A DNA stretch of 64,000 nt from Pseudo-nitzschia pungens. Lineage: Eukaryota > Bacillariophyta > Bacillariophyceae > Bacillariales > Bacillariaceae. Position numbers and translations under genes: made by a program. Below, piece by piece: positions 1 to 10,680 of this stretch (the first letter of the stretch is position 1; the number at the start of each line of letters is the position of its first letter). Where the stretch lies: the NCBI GenBank assembly GCA_037355855.1, contig CM074762.1:5332001-5396000 (forward strand), in the 5' to 3' direction. The notes beneath the pieces were generated by a model, which ran no database searches, was not told the DNA's origin, and saw nothing but the letters and a program-made list of their open reading frames with translations.

Positions 1-125
1 CTGAGTTCCCCAGTGACTTTTGTGGGTGTGCTCCAGTATATTTTTTGGATCCACAGGGACCTTTTCCTTGTCCAGACCAAGGTTACCCTTGTTGTTGCTG
101 CTGTACCCTGTTTCCAGGATACACC
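1..125 (-). pseudogene. Relic of a Gypsy-type pol N-terminal region, cut by the window edge
   Basis: Read on the minus strand this stretch encodes GYSSNNKGNLGLDKEKV, which resembles minus-strand positions 37270-37200 of Gypsy element A (GYSSNNKANLVPDKQTV). At the DNA level the core CCTTGTTGTTGCTGCTGTAC is shared with 37247-37266. It is therefore probably the edge of another Gypsy-like element into which, or next to which, the LINE was inserted. The exact junction with the LINE lies somewhere between about 115 and 200. The plus-strand reading frame that opens at 13 is therefore unlikely to be used before the ATG at 211. Confidence 0.5.
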
Positions 126-210
126 CATCTGTATATATCCATACAGGTTAACACTGACAGCCTACCAGCGCCCGAGCCAACACGCCTATTCAGACGATCC
201 TAGCCCCACC

Positions 211-2595
211 ATGCCTCCCCCCCCGCCAGCTTCCAGGCGAAAAAGGTCTACCTTGGCTAACACTCCTTCAAACAAACGCGCCTTTACGGGGACCCCTTCC
301 CGCCGACTACCTGCTGGTTCCGTTCTTCAGGCTACTCCCTCTCCCCCTCCCTCTCCCCGTACAGCTAGGGATTCACTCCCTTCTGATGATGATATGTCCT
401 TCACTTCTGCTGTGTCTACTGGTGCACTAGATGATGTTGATATGAGCACTGAGCAGTCAGGCACTGGGCATTCAGACACAGGGCATTCAGGCAGTGGGCA
501 GTCCGACAGTGGGACGTCTGACAGTGGGAAGTCCAACAGTGGGAAGTCCAACAGTGGAAATTCCAACAGTGGGACGTCCAACAGTGGGAAGCCCAACAGT
601 GGAAAGTCCAACAGTGCGACGTCTAGGGATGGCCAGCCAGGCTCTGAGCACTCAGACTCTAAGCACCCTCCTTCCAAGGTCTCTCCTTCCAAGTCTAGTC
701 TGAAACAAGCTACTCTTGCATTTCTTTCTGACACACCGTCTGCAGAGCGACATGCCCTGCGCAAGAAAGCCCTGGCTGCTGCCAACAAAGCTCACTCAGA
801 TTCCTTCCTCTGGTGCTTCTACGGTAAGGGGCCTTTTACTGGTCGTGCTTCCATTCCCACCCCTTTCCACACTCTTCGTAAAACTCCAGCAGGATCCCGG
901 CTATGGACTGGGTGTCCTAGTCCCACTCACTTCTTCAGCAAGAAAGATGGGAATGACAAGAAATCCATCCATGATGTCTGTCAGTCTGCCATCCCTCCAG
1001 CATATGCTCAAGCTTTTCCTGACAACCCTGAGTGGAGAACTGCTTCTGTGGAGTCCCTGGTTTCCCTTGCTTCTCTCTGCTTTCAAGCCTCTGCAGACTG
1101 GACCAAGCAACCTTCAGGCCATGCTCTGAAGAGATGTCTTATTGGTTTGGCCAAGATGTCTCCTGAGTGTTTTGATGACCTGTATTGTGAAGGTAACCTT
1201 TTGCCCAGCACTGAAGGAAGAGTTTGGTTGGCAGCCAATCAGGTGCTTGGCTCCCACTGGCATTTCAAGAAGCGACCTCCTACACCTGCGCCAACTGCAG
1301 TTGATGATGCTTCCACTTCCAAATCAGTGTCCTTTCTTCCTGGTGGTGGTGATGCTACTGTCTTGTCCTCCTCTGCTGGGCATTTCCTCCAACGCCGATG
1401 GGTTTGCTCCAGTGATTCTAGAGCTCCAGTGGATGTCACTGCTGGCACCAAGTGTTCTCATAGTTCTTATGTCACTCTGTCCCTTCCAAGGTTGATGTCA
1501 CAACGCCCTGGGGAACTATATGATGAGCTGCTCAAGTCTCTCAAGGAAGCTTTGGATCTTCTATGGACTGTTGACAAGCGCCTGGTGTTGTATGTTTTTC
1601 CCTCCAGAGCCAGGCTCAACCCCAAGGCCAAGCCTGTTACCAAGTTTTGGACGACACTTCCTGACAGGAAGACCTTGGAATTGTATGTTGCTCAGCTCTG
1701 GCTTCGCAGTAGAACTGCCCCTCATCTACGCTTCTTTTTGGGACACAGTGCTTCCCTGGAGAAACTCTTTTCAGCACAATTGCTCCAGAGGCTCAGAGAC
1801 CGTGACATGGAGCTGAAATATGACCACATACAGGCCCCAGTTGTTGTCACCTGTGGCTTTCTCCTTGGATCTTACATGCAGAGTTTTGATCTTGACCACT
1901 ACAACGAATTGCTTCAGACTCATCCCAGGTTTCAGGCCTGTCCTATTGCTGTTATCAGGAAGAATATCAGTCTTGACAACTCCAGAACTCCTGATCCCAA
2001 TCCGGTTCTGGCTGCTCATGTTTTATGTGATGCAACAAAGCGCGCCCACACTGTTAAGCTCCTCAAAGCCCAGTTCAACCGTTGCAAACCTTCAGACATT
2101 GCCTCGTTACCTGATGGTAAATTCTACAAGTTTATTGAGACAGCTACCAATCCTTCTGACAGACCTCTTCCCCCCTCCAAGCTCAAGACTGTTCGCCAGG
2201 CTAAGCACCGCCAAGCCAAATTTATTGAGAGCCATGAAACTGCTCCTGTTTTGGGGGTAGTTGATCTTGATCTTCCAGTTGACTTGGGCCAAGGGCTGGG
2301 TTTGAAGACACTGCGCAGTGTGCTTCTGGGCATCAGAACCCGTGACAATTGGTCATGGCCTCTTTTTCTTTCTGTTGATACCAGTTCATACCGAGGCGAG
2401 ATCCTTGCTTTGTACAATATCACTACCAAGGCTGAAGCAATGGCCATGTTGTCTTTCCTGCCTATCATACTGGAAGCTCATTATGGTTCTTGTGTTCGAC
2501 AATGGTTCTCTTCTGAGTGCTTGACTGAAATGGAAGCCTACCATTGGGATGCTGCTGCCAATTGTGTTGTGGAAACTGAACCTGCTGCAGATCCA
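211..2595 (+). pseudogene. LINE ORF1, 5' part (795 codons), broken by transposon insertion
   Basis: The start at 211 is chosen because the ATG sits in a good context (ccaccATG) and because the upstream sequence belongs to a Gypsy relic. The protein begins with a Pro/Arg-rich basic stretch (MPPPPPASRRKRST), continues into a Ser/Gly-rich repeat (about residues 80-145), and then has an approximately 600-residue region I do not recognise. In LINEs ORF1 usually encodes an RNA-binding chaperone that forms the RNP with ORF2; that role is inferred from position only. The frame runs into the inverted repeat of the DNA transposon at 2596 and would add unrelated residues up to a stop at 2776. The real continuation is at 18530-19102, giving an original product of about 986 residues. 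No frameshift or stop lies inside this part. Confidence 0.75.
445..640 (+). repeat. 15-bp minisatellite inside LINE ORF1 (Ser-Gly repeat)
   Basis: About a dozen imperfect copies of a 15-bp unit (consensus near AACAGTGGGAAGTCC) encode a run of the type SNSGK/SDSGT. All unit changes keep the frame, so the array encodes a low-complexity Ser/Gly linker whose length is likely to vary between copies of the element. Confidence 0.85.
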
Positions 2596-2619
2596 CGTCC
2601 GAAAACTGGTTCGCGACCC
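2596..2619 (+). repeat. Left terminal inverted repeat (24 bp)
   Basis: This 24-bp sequence matches the reverse complement of 18504-18527 without mismatch; the next bases outward (a at 2595, c at 18528) and inward (a at 2620, g at 18503) no longer pair. It abuts the CA target duplication at 2594-2595. Confidence 0.9.
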
Positions 2620-2680
2620 ATCGCGACCCATCGCGACCCGATCGCAACCCAATCGCGACTTTTCTCAGAAAAACGCGACC
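2611..2680 (+). promoter_or_regulatory. Left subterminal repeat cluster (TCGCGACCC)
   Basis: TCGCGACCC occurs at 2611, 2621 and 2631, with variants TCGCAACCC at 2642, TCGCGAC at 2653 and CGCGACC at 2673. The same motif appears near the other end of the element, mostly in the opposite orientation. Clustered short repeats just inside the inverted repeats are where CACTA-type transposases bind; that function is inferred. Confidence 0.6.
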
Positions 2681-2681
2681 A

Positions 2682-3013
2682 CAATTTTTTATTTCACAAC
2701 CTTTTTTCCACTATTCTCAACCTTATTCCTTTTTTTTCTCCATCTCTGCATCGGTTTCTGGAAAATGTTCTGATCTAGACCCTGATATTCAGTCCCTCGT
2801 CACCTTTTCATTCCATTTTACACATTTGACACATTTGACTCAATATAACAAATAATTTTTAATCAGATCATCTTCAATCACACAACAGTTACATCGCGCA
2901 CCGTTGTAAAACTTTTTTTTTTAAGTGGTGTCACCTAACATACCGGTACCCCAGCTAAGAATCCTCCCTTCGCATCACAACAAACAATTATTTCAATTTA
3001 TTTTATTTTCACC
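2682..3013. other. Left AT-rich leader between subterminal repeats and transposase
   Basis: This stretch is AT-rich with T-runs and an ACATTTGACACATTTGACTC repeat at 2821-2840. No open frame of its own is convincing. It presumably holds the transposase promoter and 5' leader, but no specific motif can be named. Confidence 0.4.
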
Positions 3014-6000
3014 ATGCCGAAAGCTTCCTCCGACCCAAGGCACTTTGCCAATGAGCCCAGAATACCCAAGACATTCCATTGTCGCAACTGCATTGCCTCC
3101 GGAAGAAGGAGAAAATCACAGCAATCCTTCAAGGGATACAAACAAGAATCGAGCCACTTTCACACCTACCGATACGTATCTCAAGGCCTCTCCAGGCATC
3201 TCTATTCCAACAATGATTGCCGAACTTATTATGTTAAGAACGATCTTATGGATTTTATTTCTTCTGCGAAAGCCGAAGTCACCCTCCCTTTGGCCCGACA
3301 CACACCATCACAGTATGGACTGACAATGACACAGAATGGACCACAAATCCCCCCCTCCCTTGCCCCAAATGACACCGCCGTAACAACTTCTATCCATACC
3401 TCTCTCAATCCTCAAGTGATCGCCAATGTATTGATCCCACCCATGGACAGACAGGCAATCGAATCGCATATGGCTGAAAATGAGGAACAAATGAATGCAA
3501 TCGATTCCGATGTTGATGTACCTGACAATTTTGATGCCAGTTCTGACACCGACATATCGGATTCCGAAATCATGAAAAGCACCACCATTTCCATAAACGA
3601 AAGAGAGGAAACATTCCGGAATCGCACTCTGTTCCCACCCCGTCCGGAACTTATTGCTGAAATCAACCTCCTCAACATTATATCACAACACAAGCTACCT
3701 CTTTCCACTTATCAAACCATTTTCAACTGGGCGAAAGACAGCAACAATCTTCCCGGTTTCGATTTCAATATTACACCAACAAGAAAACGTGACGCCATTT
3801 TCCAAGAAATAAAAAAAAATCTTGGCATATCTTCCGAACCAAAATTTGAGCCCAAAATTGTGAATTGGCTTCCCGACAACAAACCCACCCAAATCTACGT
3901 CCGCTCTTTTCTGGATGCTTTGTATTCCCTTCTGTCGAACCCAGATTTAATGATGGAAGAAAATTTGTCATTCCCCAACAGCAATACCCCCTTGTCACCA
4001 GAGCATTTCCCGGTTCGAACTGATTCTTGTCCTATCACTGAGTTGCATCACGGATCATGGTGGTCGGATTCCTGGAGATCCCTCTGCATAGAAGAAAATT
4101 CTGAAATCCTTGTTCCCATCATTTTTTACATGGATGGAATTAGCTTGGATGCGCACGGAAGACTATCACTCACTCCACTCAACATGACCCTAGGCATATT
4201 CAACATTGAAACCAGGAAAAGGCCGGAAGCATGGACAACAATCTATTTTCATCCTGACTCAGATTTGGAGAGCATCCACCATTCAAGAAAACCATCTCCA
4301 AAAGAATCAATCCAAAACCTCCATAATGCCCTAGAAGTGGCGCTCCGATCTTTCAAAGAAGCATGCGAGTCCACCCATGAAGGCATCCAATGGGATTTTC
4401 TCCCTTATGCCGGCCAATTGTGGCAAGTCAAAATGAAATTTGCAATAGCCTATGTCATCGGTGACACAGAACTGCATGATAAATTATGTGGCAAATATGG
4501 TTCCCGGTCGGGGGGTGTACAAAAGCTTTGCCGACACTGTAACTGTTCCACCAATGACATAAATATTCCATCAGCACAACAAACAGCCTCTCTTTGGGTC
4601 CCATCAGATTTTCATACATTTCCAGACTCAGATGCCACCACCACCAAGGAATATTTCAACAATATTTCTCACCACCAAATCAGAAATGCATTCCACAGTC
4701 TCAACTTTGGTACCAATGTAAACAACATCCACCTAGCCACGCCCGGTGAATGCCTCCACATGCACCAGCTCGGGTGTGCCAAACGAGAGGTAGAATCCCT
4801 GGAGCAACTGATGAAGGGTTCAATACCATGCCCGTATGCTGATCACCTAAAGACCGGTGTTTCCACAGTAAATACATTTGGGCATGTCTCTCAAAAATAT
4901 GGAGCCCTTCTCTCAAGGCAGTCGGATCGTGACTTTCCCAGAACTAAATTCAGCTCCAATCTTCTATCTGTCACTAAAAAAGAGGGGCACGATTACAGTG
5001 GTATGCTGATTTCGATTCTTCTAACATTGGTTTCTGAATCCGGCAATGCAATTTTGAGGGACAACTCATTTGTGAAGAACCACATTGATGTTATCGAACA
5101 AATCCTCTCTATGGAAGAATTTCTCAAACACGGCCGTCCTACCACAAAGTGCATCAAAAATCTTCCCAAAACCATCATTCATTTCCTCAACTCTATCAAT
5201 GGCACCTGCCTTAGGAAGGGAATGGGAACAAAATTGATAAAAAATCACCTCTACTTTCACATTCCGAAGTACATTAGTCTGTGGGGTCCAACATTAGGTT
5301 TCGATTCTGCATATAGTGAAAGTCACCACAAGACAGAAATAAAAGCACCGTCCAAAAATACTCAACAAAATGCCGCAACCTTAGTCCATCAGACAACCCG
5401 TCGGAAAGAAGAAGCATCTCTCCTTCGACTCGCAACCTCTCATTACAAGTTGAAGAAAGTGGGTGGTGATCCTAAAGTCATATCCCGCAGGCCATCCCAG
5501 TATGGTGCCCGTTTCACCATTTTTCAGGATGGAATCAAAAGTTCGATGCGATGGATCAGACAACGGAACTACAACAAACCATTTCATTCAAAAATTGTAC
5601 TAGATTTTGTTTGTGACTCCGTCCTTCCTTTGCTGGATGACAGATCCAGCATATTTGGGTTCACCGAACACAACAGATGGGATTCTGTGAATCGCGTCAA
5701 CTACCTGTTCCGATGTCACCCCTCATACAGGTCTGATTCAGGCCAAGTTAACAGTGTATGGTTTGACTGGGCAATGTTTGCAGTTGATGACAACACTGAA
5801 ATCCCCTGTCAAATGCTGTGTTTTCTGCACGTGACAGATTTGAAACAACCCACATCGGCTGTGAATGGATACAATGTCGATTCAGATGGCATCTATGCGG
5901 TTGTCAGAAAGTTTAGAGAAGATCCAAGGTCTACATCATCTCACTTTGTAAAAAGTGGCTATCTTGACAATACTTTATATTTATTCAACACTGACACTAT

Positions 6001-6208
6001 TCTTTCGGAACTGGCAGTTGTTCCTGAACTGGACGAGAATGCGGAACCAGTAAACAATGGTCGGTGGTTCGTTGTTCACAATCGATTGCAATGGCTCGAA
6101 TTCTTTGAAAAGAGGAATAATTCTATGACCTATACTACCTACGACAGCCTCTACTCCGCTTGCCCTGTACAACGAGAGGAATCAGACAGCACCGGCATTG
6201 CTGAATGA
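3014..6208 (+). CDS. Transposase, CACTA/Plavaka-like
   Basis: This 1064-residue ORF is intact. Residues about 22-70 carry a Cys/His pattern (FHCRNC, then HFH and later H and C) that fits an N-terminal zinc finger for DNA binding. A Pro/Ser/Asp-rich linker follows to about residue 210. The catalytic part is suggested by YMDGISLDAHGRLSLTPLNM (about 372-391), VIGDTELHDKLCGKYG with a Cys pair CRHC (about 480-510), and GECLHMHQLGCAKR (about 577-590). This order (acidic residue on a strand, an Asp followed by a CxxC insertion, then a Cys/His helix) matches tnp2/Plavaka-type transposases with an RNase H fold. I cannot fix the third catalytic acid. The start at 3014 (tcaccATG) is the first ATG after the leader. 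It probably cuts and rejoins the 24-bp ends of its own element in the nucleus. Confidence 0.7.
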   Translation: MPKASSDPRHFANEPRIPKTFHCRNCIASGRRRKSQQSFKGYKQESSHFHTYRYVSQGLSRHLYSNNDCRTYYVKNDLMDFISSAKAEVTLPLARHTPSQYGLTMTQNGPQIPPSLAPNDTAVTTSIHTSLNPQVIANVLIPPMDRQAIESHMAENEEQMNAIDSDVDVPDNFDASSDTDISDSEIMKSTTISINEREETFRNRTLFPPRPELIAEINLLNIISQHKLPLSTYQTIFNWAKDSNNLPGFDFNITPTRKRDAIFQEIKKNLGISSEPKFEPKIVNWLPDNKPTQIYVRSFLDALYSLLSNPDLMMEENLSFPNSNTPLSPEHFPVRTDSCPITELHHGSWWSDSWRSLCIEENSEILVPIIFYMDGISLDAHGRLSLTPLNMTLGIFNIETRKRPEAWTTIYFHPDSDLESIHHSRKPSPKESIQNLHNALEVALRSFKEACESTHEGIQWDFLPYAGQLWQVKMKFAIAYVIGDTELHDKLCGKYGSRSGGVQKLCRHCNCSTNDINIPSAQQTASLWVPSDFHTFPDSDATTTKEYFNNISHHQIRNAFHSLNFGTNVNNIHLATPGECLHMHQLGCAKREVESLEQLMKGSIPCPYADHLKTGVSTVNTFGHVSQKYGALLSRQSDRDFPRTKFSSNLLSVTKKEGHDYSGMLISILLTLVSESGNAILRDNSFVKNHIDVIEQILSMEEFLKHGRPTTKCIKNLPKTIIHFLNSINGTCLRKGMGTKLIKNHLYFHIPKYISLWGPTLGFDSAYSESHHKTEIKAPSKNTQQNAATLVHQTTRRKEEASLLRLATSHYKLKKVGGDPKVISRRPSQYGARFTIFQDGIKSSMRWIRQRNYNKPFHSKIVLDFVCDSVLPLLDDRSSIFGFTEHNRWDSVNRVNYLFRCHPSYRSDSGQVNSVWFDWAMFAVDDNTEIPCQMLCFLHVTDLKQPTSAVNGYNVDSDGIYAVVRKFREDPRSTSSHFVKSGYLDNTLYLFNTDTILSELAVVPELDENAEPVNNGRWFVVHNRLQWLEFFEKRNNSMTYTTYDSLYSACPVQREESDSTGIAE

Positions 6209-6239
6209 ACCATTCTACACTAGGCAGGTAACTAAACAA

Positions 6240-6820
6240 TAAAAAATCTTTGTATCATTTGCTTCCGGCGTGATTGAAATCGATTGTCTTCGTCGTCATT
6301 AAAATCGTCGTCGTTCTTCGATTCGATTATCTTCGTCGTCATTAAAATCGTCGTTGCTCTTTGCTCCGATAGTCTTTCTCTTCGTCGTCCTTCCTAAAAT
6401 CGTCGTTAATCGTCGTTCTTCCTTAAATCATCGTTGCTGTTCGCTCCGATCGACCTCATCGTCGCTCTTTGTTCCGATAGCCTTCCTCTTCGTCGTCCTA
6501 CCTGAAACTCTCGTCCTACCTGAAACCGTCGTCCCACCTGAAACCATTGTCTTCCCTAAAATCGTCGTTCCAATCATCTTCGTCGTCCTCCCTGAAATCG
6601 TCGTTGCTGTTCGCTTCGATCGTATTCGTCGTCCGTAACATCGTCGTTGCTCTTCGTCCTCATTGAAACCGTCGTTGCTCTTCGCTCCGATAGCCTTCCT
6701 CTTCGTCGTCCTCCCCGAAATCGTCGTTCTCCCTGAAATCGTCGTTGCTGTTCGCTTCGATCGTATTTCTCGTTGTCCTTGAAATCGTTTGGGTTGGGGT
6801 TGCACTTCGCTCCGACAGAT
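6240..6820. repeat. TCGTCGT-type minisatellite array, left of the cargo gene
   Basis: Degenerate units of about 30-60 bp mix the words ATCGTCGTTGCT, CTTCGTCGTC and CCTGAAATCGTCGT. The array begins right after the transposase stop and runs to the 3' end of the minus-strand cargo gene. The long frames seen on both strands here come from the lack of stop codons in TCG/GAC repeats, and I do not treat them as genes. Confidence 0.8.
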
Positions 6821-6823
6821 CGC

Positions 6824-8986
6824 TCATCGAAATCCCCATCCCGAATCTGACTCCCAATCCGAATCCCATCCCGCACGCAAATCCTTTACCAAATCATCGT
6901 CAGCATCTTGCTCATAGAAATCCTGGTCAGACAAATCATCATCAGAATCTGAGCCCAAACCCTCATCCACAACCCATTCCTCATCAGAATCTGAACCCGA
7001 ACCCGCCTCCGCATCAGAATCTGAGCCCGAACCGGCATCGCCATTCTCTCCGGCTTCAGCCTGTGTAAGAGCAGCAACTGCATCATCAAAGACAACTTGG
7101 GCAGCGTCTCTGGCTGCCACGGCTTCATCACGAGCTGCTTGGGTTGCCATTTCTTCCGCCTCTGCCTCGTGCCTCTCATCCTGAGTGGCATTTTGATTCT
7201 CATCGATTTCCATCCAACGGTCCAACGCTGCTTGCCACTCAGCTTGTCGTTGCGCCAGCTCTACTTGCGCTGCCTGCAAATTAACTTCGGCCGCACGTCT
7301 TGCTCTTCTGTGCTTGCCCCAATCAAGCAAGCAGAACACAAATGTTTGTGGACCACGACCCCCTCTTCCCATTCCGTACTTTCCATAAAATTCAGGATTC
7401 TTGGTGGCAAAACCAATCTTATTTTCCAGACTGAAAACGGTACCTTCTTCATCTCTACCAAATTTGTCATAGTGAACACCGACCGGGTGTTGCACAAGTG
7501 TTGTGGAATTAAGGGAACAAAACTGATACAAAATTTCACCATTGTCATTCGAACCGGCACGGGTCATGGCTTTCTTGTGGTTTTTCAACTCTCGCGCAAC
7601 AGCAAGAGGCACCACATTCAGCACCCCTTCCACTCCCTCGACAACAATGTTGCTCAGCTCTCTCAGAAGAAATGCACTGACTATCTTTGACTCTGTGAAT
7701 GGCCGAAAGAATTTGTATCGCGAAAACAAATCCTTGGGGATTGGCCCGATCTGTCCTCCATACTGAGGGTTGGAATATGCCCAATGAATCGGACGTCCTC
7801 TTCTGTTGATGTAAAACACACGTATTTTATGGCCGTCTGGAACAACGAAGGTTGCATTTCCCTTCCTAGGTGTAACACTCGGGTTTTCAAGCATTTGGAA
7901 GAGGGCTCGAGTTGGTCTTTTGTACACCCCGCTGCTACCCCCGGTGCGACTCCTTTCTATGTGGTTATTCTTTGTCATTTTCTGGAGTTCCTGAAACAAG
8001 GATCCCACATGCTTTTGGTTCATTTGAAGGGCATCGCCTCCATGATAGAACCGAGCCAGTAGCAGGTTTTGTTTTTGTCCCAATTGAGGTGATTGAGAAA
8101 AACTGCCTACGATGACGGTAACATCACATTCTTCCCCACGATCCTTAACCGAAAACACCCTGGAATCTCTGAGAGATTGCACTGTATACACCGTATTATT
8201 GGCAATGGCTTTTGTACATGGAGTACCGTGCACCACAATCAGTTGCACCCGGTATGTTCTGATTTTATTCGGATTGGCAATGTCAGGACACTCGACATCG
8301 ACCACATTTACCTTTGTTTGCACCGCGTCGGAACTGGTAAGTTTGTACTAGGGTGTAACATCCAATGCTGCAGCTTCTCTAGCAAGATTGTACCCCACAA
8401 CAAAATGTTTCACTCCAGCAAGGTTTGGCTCCTTCCCAAATCCATGGCAATCGATTACACTTTCCGAGATGAGGGGAGTGTCAATCATCACATTGTACTC
8501 TGGTAAAACGATGTAACCATCATACCTAAGCTGCACCTGTCTGCTTTCGACTTCGATGAAATAACGGTGGGACCTCATAACCTCCTGCTTTTGGTTATCA
8601 AAAATGCAGCCGTGACAGACCGAAACCTGACTCTGGTTGTTAATCAATGCATTTTTCATCTGTTGGATTCCGTCTGGCATATTGAAGCTATCACTTGTCC
8701 TTTTTTCTATGAGTCTAAAAATAGACCTCAGGCATTTCCTGCATGAAAATTTGTTACACCTTGTGCAAACAATGCCATCAGAGGTGCGACCACAGTTTCT
8801 AGTGCCCTTCTTCCCCCTTGTACTTGCCTGCGTCAACGTCGCTATGCAACCCAAATTGCACCGGCATGTATTGTCCTTGCTCTTCTGCTCGTCCTTTCTC
8901 CTGAACCTCTCCTGCCTGATCTGCTTGTTTTCAACAATGTCAGTCCCAATTTTTTTGTTCTTCTTGGAAGATGTGGATCGTGTCAT
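6824..8986 (-). pseudogene. Cargo gene of the DNA transposon, unknown function, with in-frame TAG
   Basis: From the ATG at 8986 (acaATGACACG) the frame runs 212 codons to a TAG at 8350-8348, then continues in the same frame for 507 more codons to 6824. Most likely one gene of about 720 codons carries a nonsense mutation; readthrough or two separate products cannot be excluded. The N-terminal part is basic with a cysteine-rich cluster (CRCNLGC, then CTRCNKFSCRKC, then CHGC) suggesting a zinc-binding fold. The middle (VVPDGHKIRVFYINRRGRP) is not recognised. The C-terminal part has an Ala/Glu-rich coiled coil, then an acidic tail of Ser-Asp repeats ending in a Trp-rich SDWESDSGWGFR. It faces the transposase gene tail to tail, is flanked on both sides by similar minisatellites, and has no known family assignment from me. 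Confidence 0.6.
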
Positions 8987-8989
8987 TGT

Positions 8990-9480
8990 TTTCGCGCCTC
9001 TTCGTCCTTGAAATCGTCTTCGCTATTCGTTTCGATCGTTTTGTCGTTGTCCTTGAAATTGACGTTGCTGTTCACACCGATCACTTTCGTCTTTCTCGCC
9101 GTCCTTGAAATCGTCGTCCTACTTCGCTTCGATTGTATTCGTCGTCGTCCCTGAAATCGTCGTCCTACTTCGCTTCGATTGTATTCGTCGTCGTCCCTGA
9201 AATCGTCGTCCTTCTTCGCTTCGATTGTATTCGTCGTCGTCCCTGAAATCGTCGTCCTTCTTCGCTTCGATTGTATTCGTCGTCGTCCCTGAAATCGTCG
9301 TTGCTCTTCGCTTCGATTGTATTCGTCGTCGTCCCTGAGATAGTCGGCACTCTTCGCTTCGATTGTATTCGTCGTCGTGGTTGAGATCGTCGTTGCTCTT
9401 CACTTCGATCGTCTTTGTCGTCGTTGTTGAAATCGTCGTTGCTCTTCGGTCCGATCGTTGCTCTGCGTTTCGATCGTGTT
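8990..9480. repeat. 46-bp minisatellite array, right of the cargo gene
   Basis: Six close copies of a 46-bp unit (containing GATTGTATTCGTCGTCGTCC; for example at 9131 and 9177) lie at about 9083-9400, with degenerate copies on both sides. The sequence family is the same as that at 6240-6820, so the two arrays bracket the minus-strand gene. Open frames in it are repeat artefacts. Confidence 0.85.
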
Positions 9481-9619
9481 CGTTGTCAAGCAGTGGTTCG
9501 ATGCGAAAAATGTTAGTACTAGTAATGATTCTAAATCAAACATGCACGATACACCTACATCTTAAAAGTAGAAAATACGAGAATATTTTTAGGGAACTAT
9601 GCATACCTTTTCGGAACGC

Positions 9620-10185
9620 TCGGGTTATCGTCGTCGGTCCTCTTCGTTCCGATCGTCGTCGTCCCTCTTGCTTCCGATCGTGGTCGTTATCCCTCTTGCT
9701 TTCGATCGTGGTCCCTATTTGTTTTGCGAATGTACAAAATAAACAACGGTCGGTTAGTCGTCATCGTCGGCCCGGTTGGCATCGTCGTCTCTCTCTCTTC
9801 CGAACGGTATTCAATTACGGTACCTTTTAGTGTCGTCGTCTTTGTTCCGATCGTCGTCTTTGTTTCGATCGTCGTCTTTGTTTCAATCGTCGTCCCTCTT
9901 CGTTCCGATCGTCGCCGTCGTCCCTCTTCGTTCCGATCGTCGTCGTCGTCCCTCTTCGTTCCGATCGTCGTCGTCGTCCCCTCTGTGAATGTACAAAATA
10001 AACAAAAGGCGGTTAGTCGTCATTATCGTGTCCCGGTCGTCCTCCTTCTGGATGACGACAATTCGCTCGTCGTCATCGTCCCTTTCTGCCACGATCGGTA
10101 TTCAATTACAGTACCTTTTAGTGTCGTTGTTCCGATCGTCGTCGTCATCCTCGTCGTCGTCCTCTGCAGGTTCGTTCGCGCGTTG
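9620..10185. repeat. GATCGTCGTCGTCCCTCTTCGTTCC minisatellite, two blocks
   Basis: Short units around ATCGTCGTCGTCCCTCTTCG are repeated. A longer segment beginning at GAATGTACAAAATAAACAA (about 9729 and 9986) followed by GGTTAGTCGTCATC and ATTCAATTACGGTACC is itself duplicated with a spacing of about 255 bp. No gene is supported. Confidence 0.75.
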
Positions 10186-10680
10186 TACTGGTAGATGTCT
10201 GGTTAAGCCAGATGACCCAAGGTCTGCAGCCCACCCTATCTTGATAGCAAAAGATAATAGCAAGGATTTCAAGAATGGCCAGTTCTATACTTTCTTTGCC
10301 ATTTGTCTCTCCAAGATGGTACCAGGCGCCTTGTTCCCACTTTAAACTGGACCGGCCAGAAAATTCCAACGCCGAAACGAAAATGAAAATTATGACACAT
10401 CCTTCACGAGGGAGATGTGGGGCGGAAAATAAACACCGCGATAGTTACGTACTTTACAGTAGTCTACGGTACCGGGTGTACAGACTGCGTGAAAAAATGA
10501 CATCAGTGTACGTAACTTGCAGTAGGAACTGTACATGCTGATGAGTACAAAAAAACGACTGGTTTGTAGAGTCTTGTATGCAGGGGATGTGTAGGTTTCC
10601 AGTACTGTGTACACTGTACGTACGGTACTGGTACAAATCTTTTGGCGCGAAGTGGTGGTTGGTTGTCCAGCGTTGGTATG
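10186..10680. other. Unique sequence in the DNA transposon without a recognisable gene
   Basis: No frame in this stretch shows a convincing protein. It contains several GTACGTACTTTACAGTA-like palindromic words. I see no RNA gene. Confidence 0.4.

Noticed and set aside
13..210. N-terminal extension of LINE ORF1 from the ATG at 13
   Set aside because: The DNA matches a Gypsy pol relic on the other strand, and the ATG at 211 has a much better context.
2596..2778. C-terminal end of ORF1 up to 2778
   Set aside because: It is translated transposon end sequence (TCGCGACCC repeats read as RPIATHRDP), not native protein.
9119..10194. Arg/Ser- and Val/Ser-rich ORFs in the TCGTCG arrays
   Set aside because: Stop-free frames on both strands are expected in TCG/GAC repeats; the peptides are only repeat translations.
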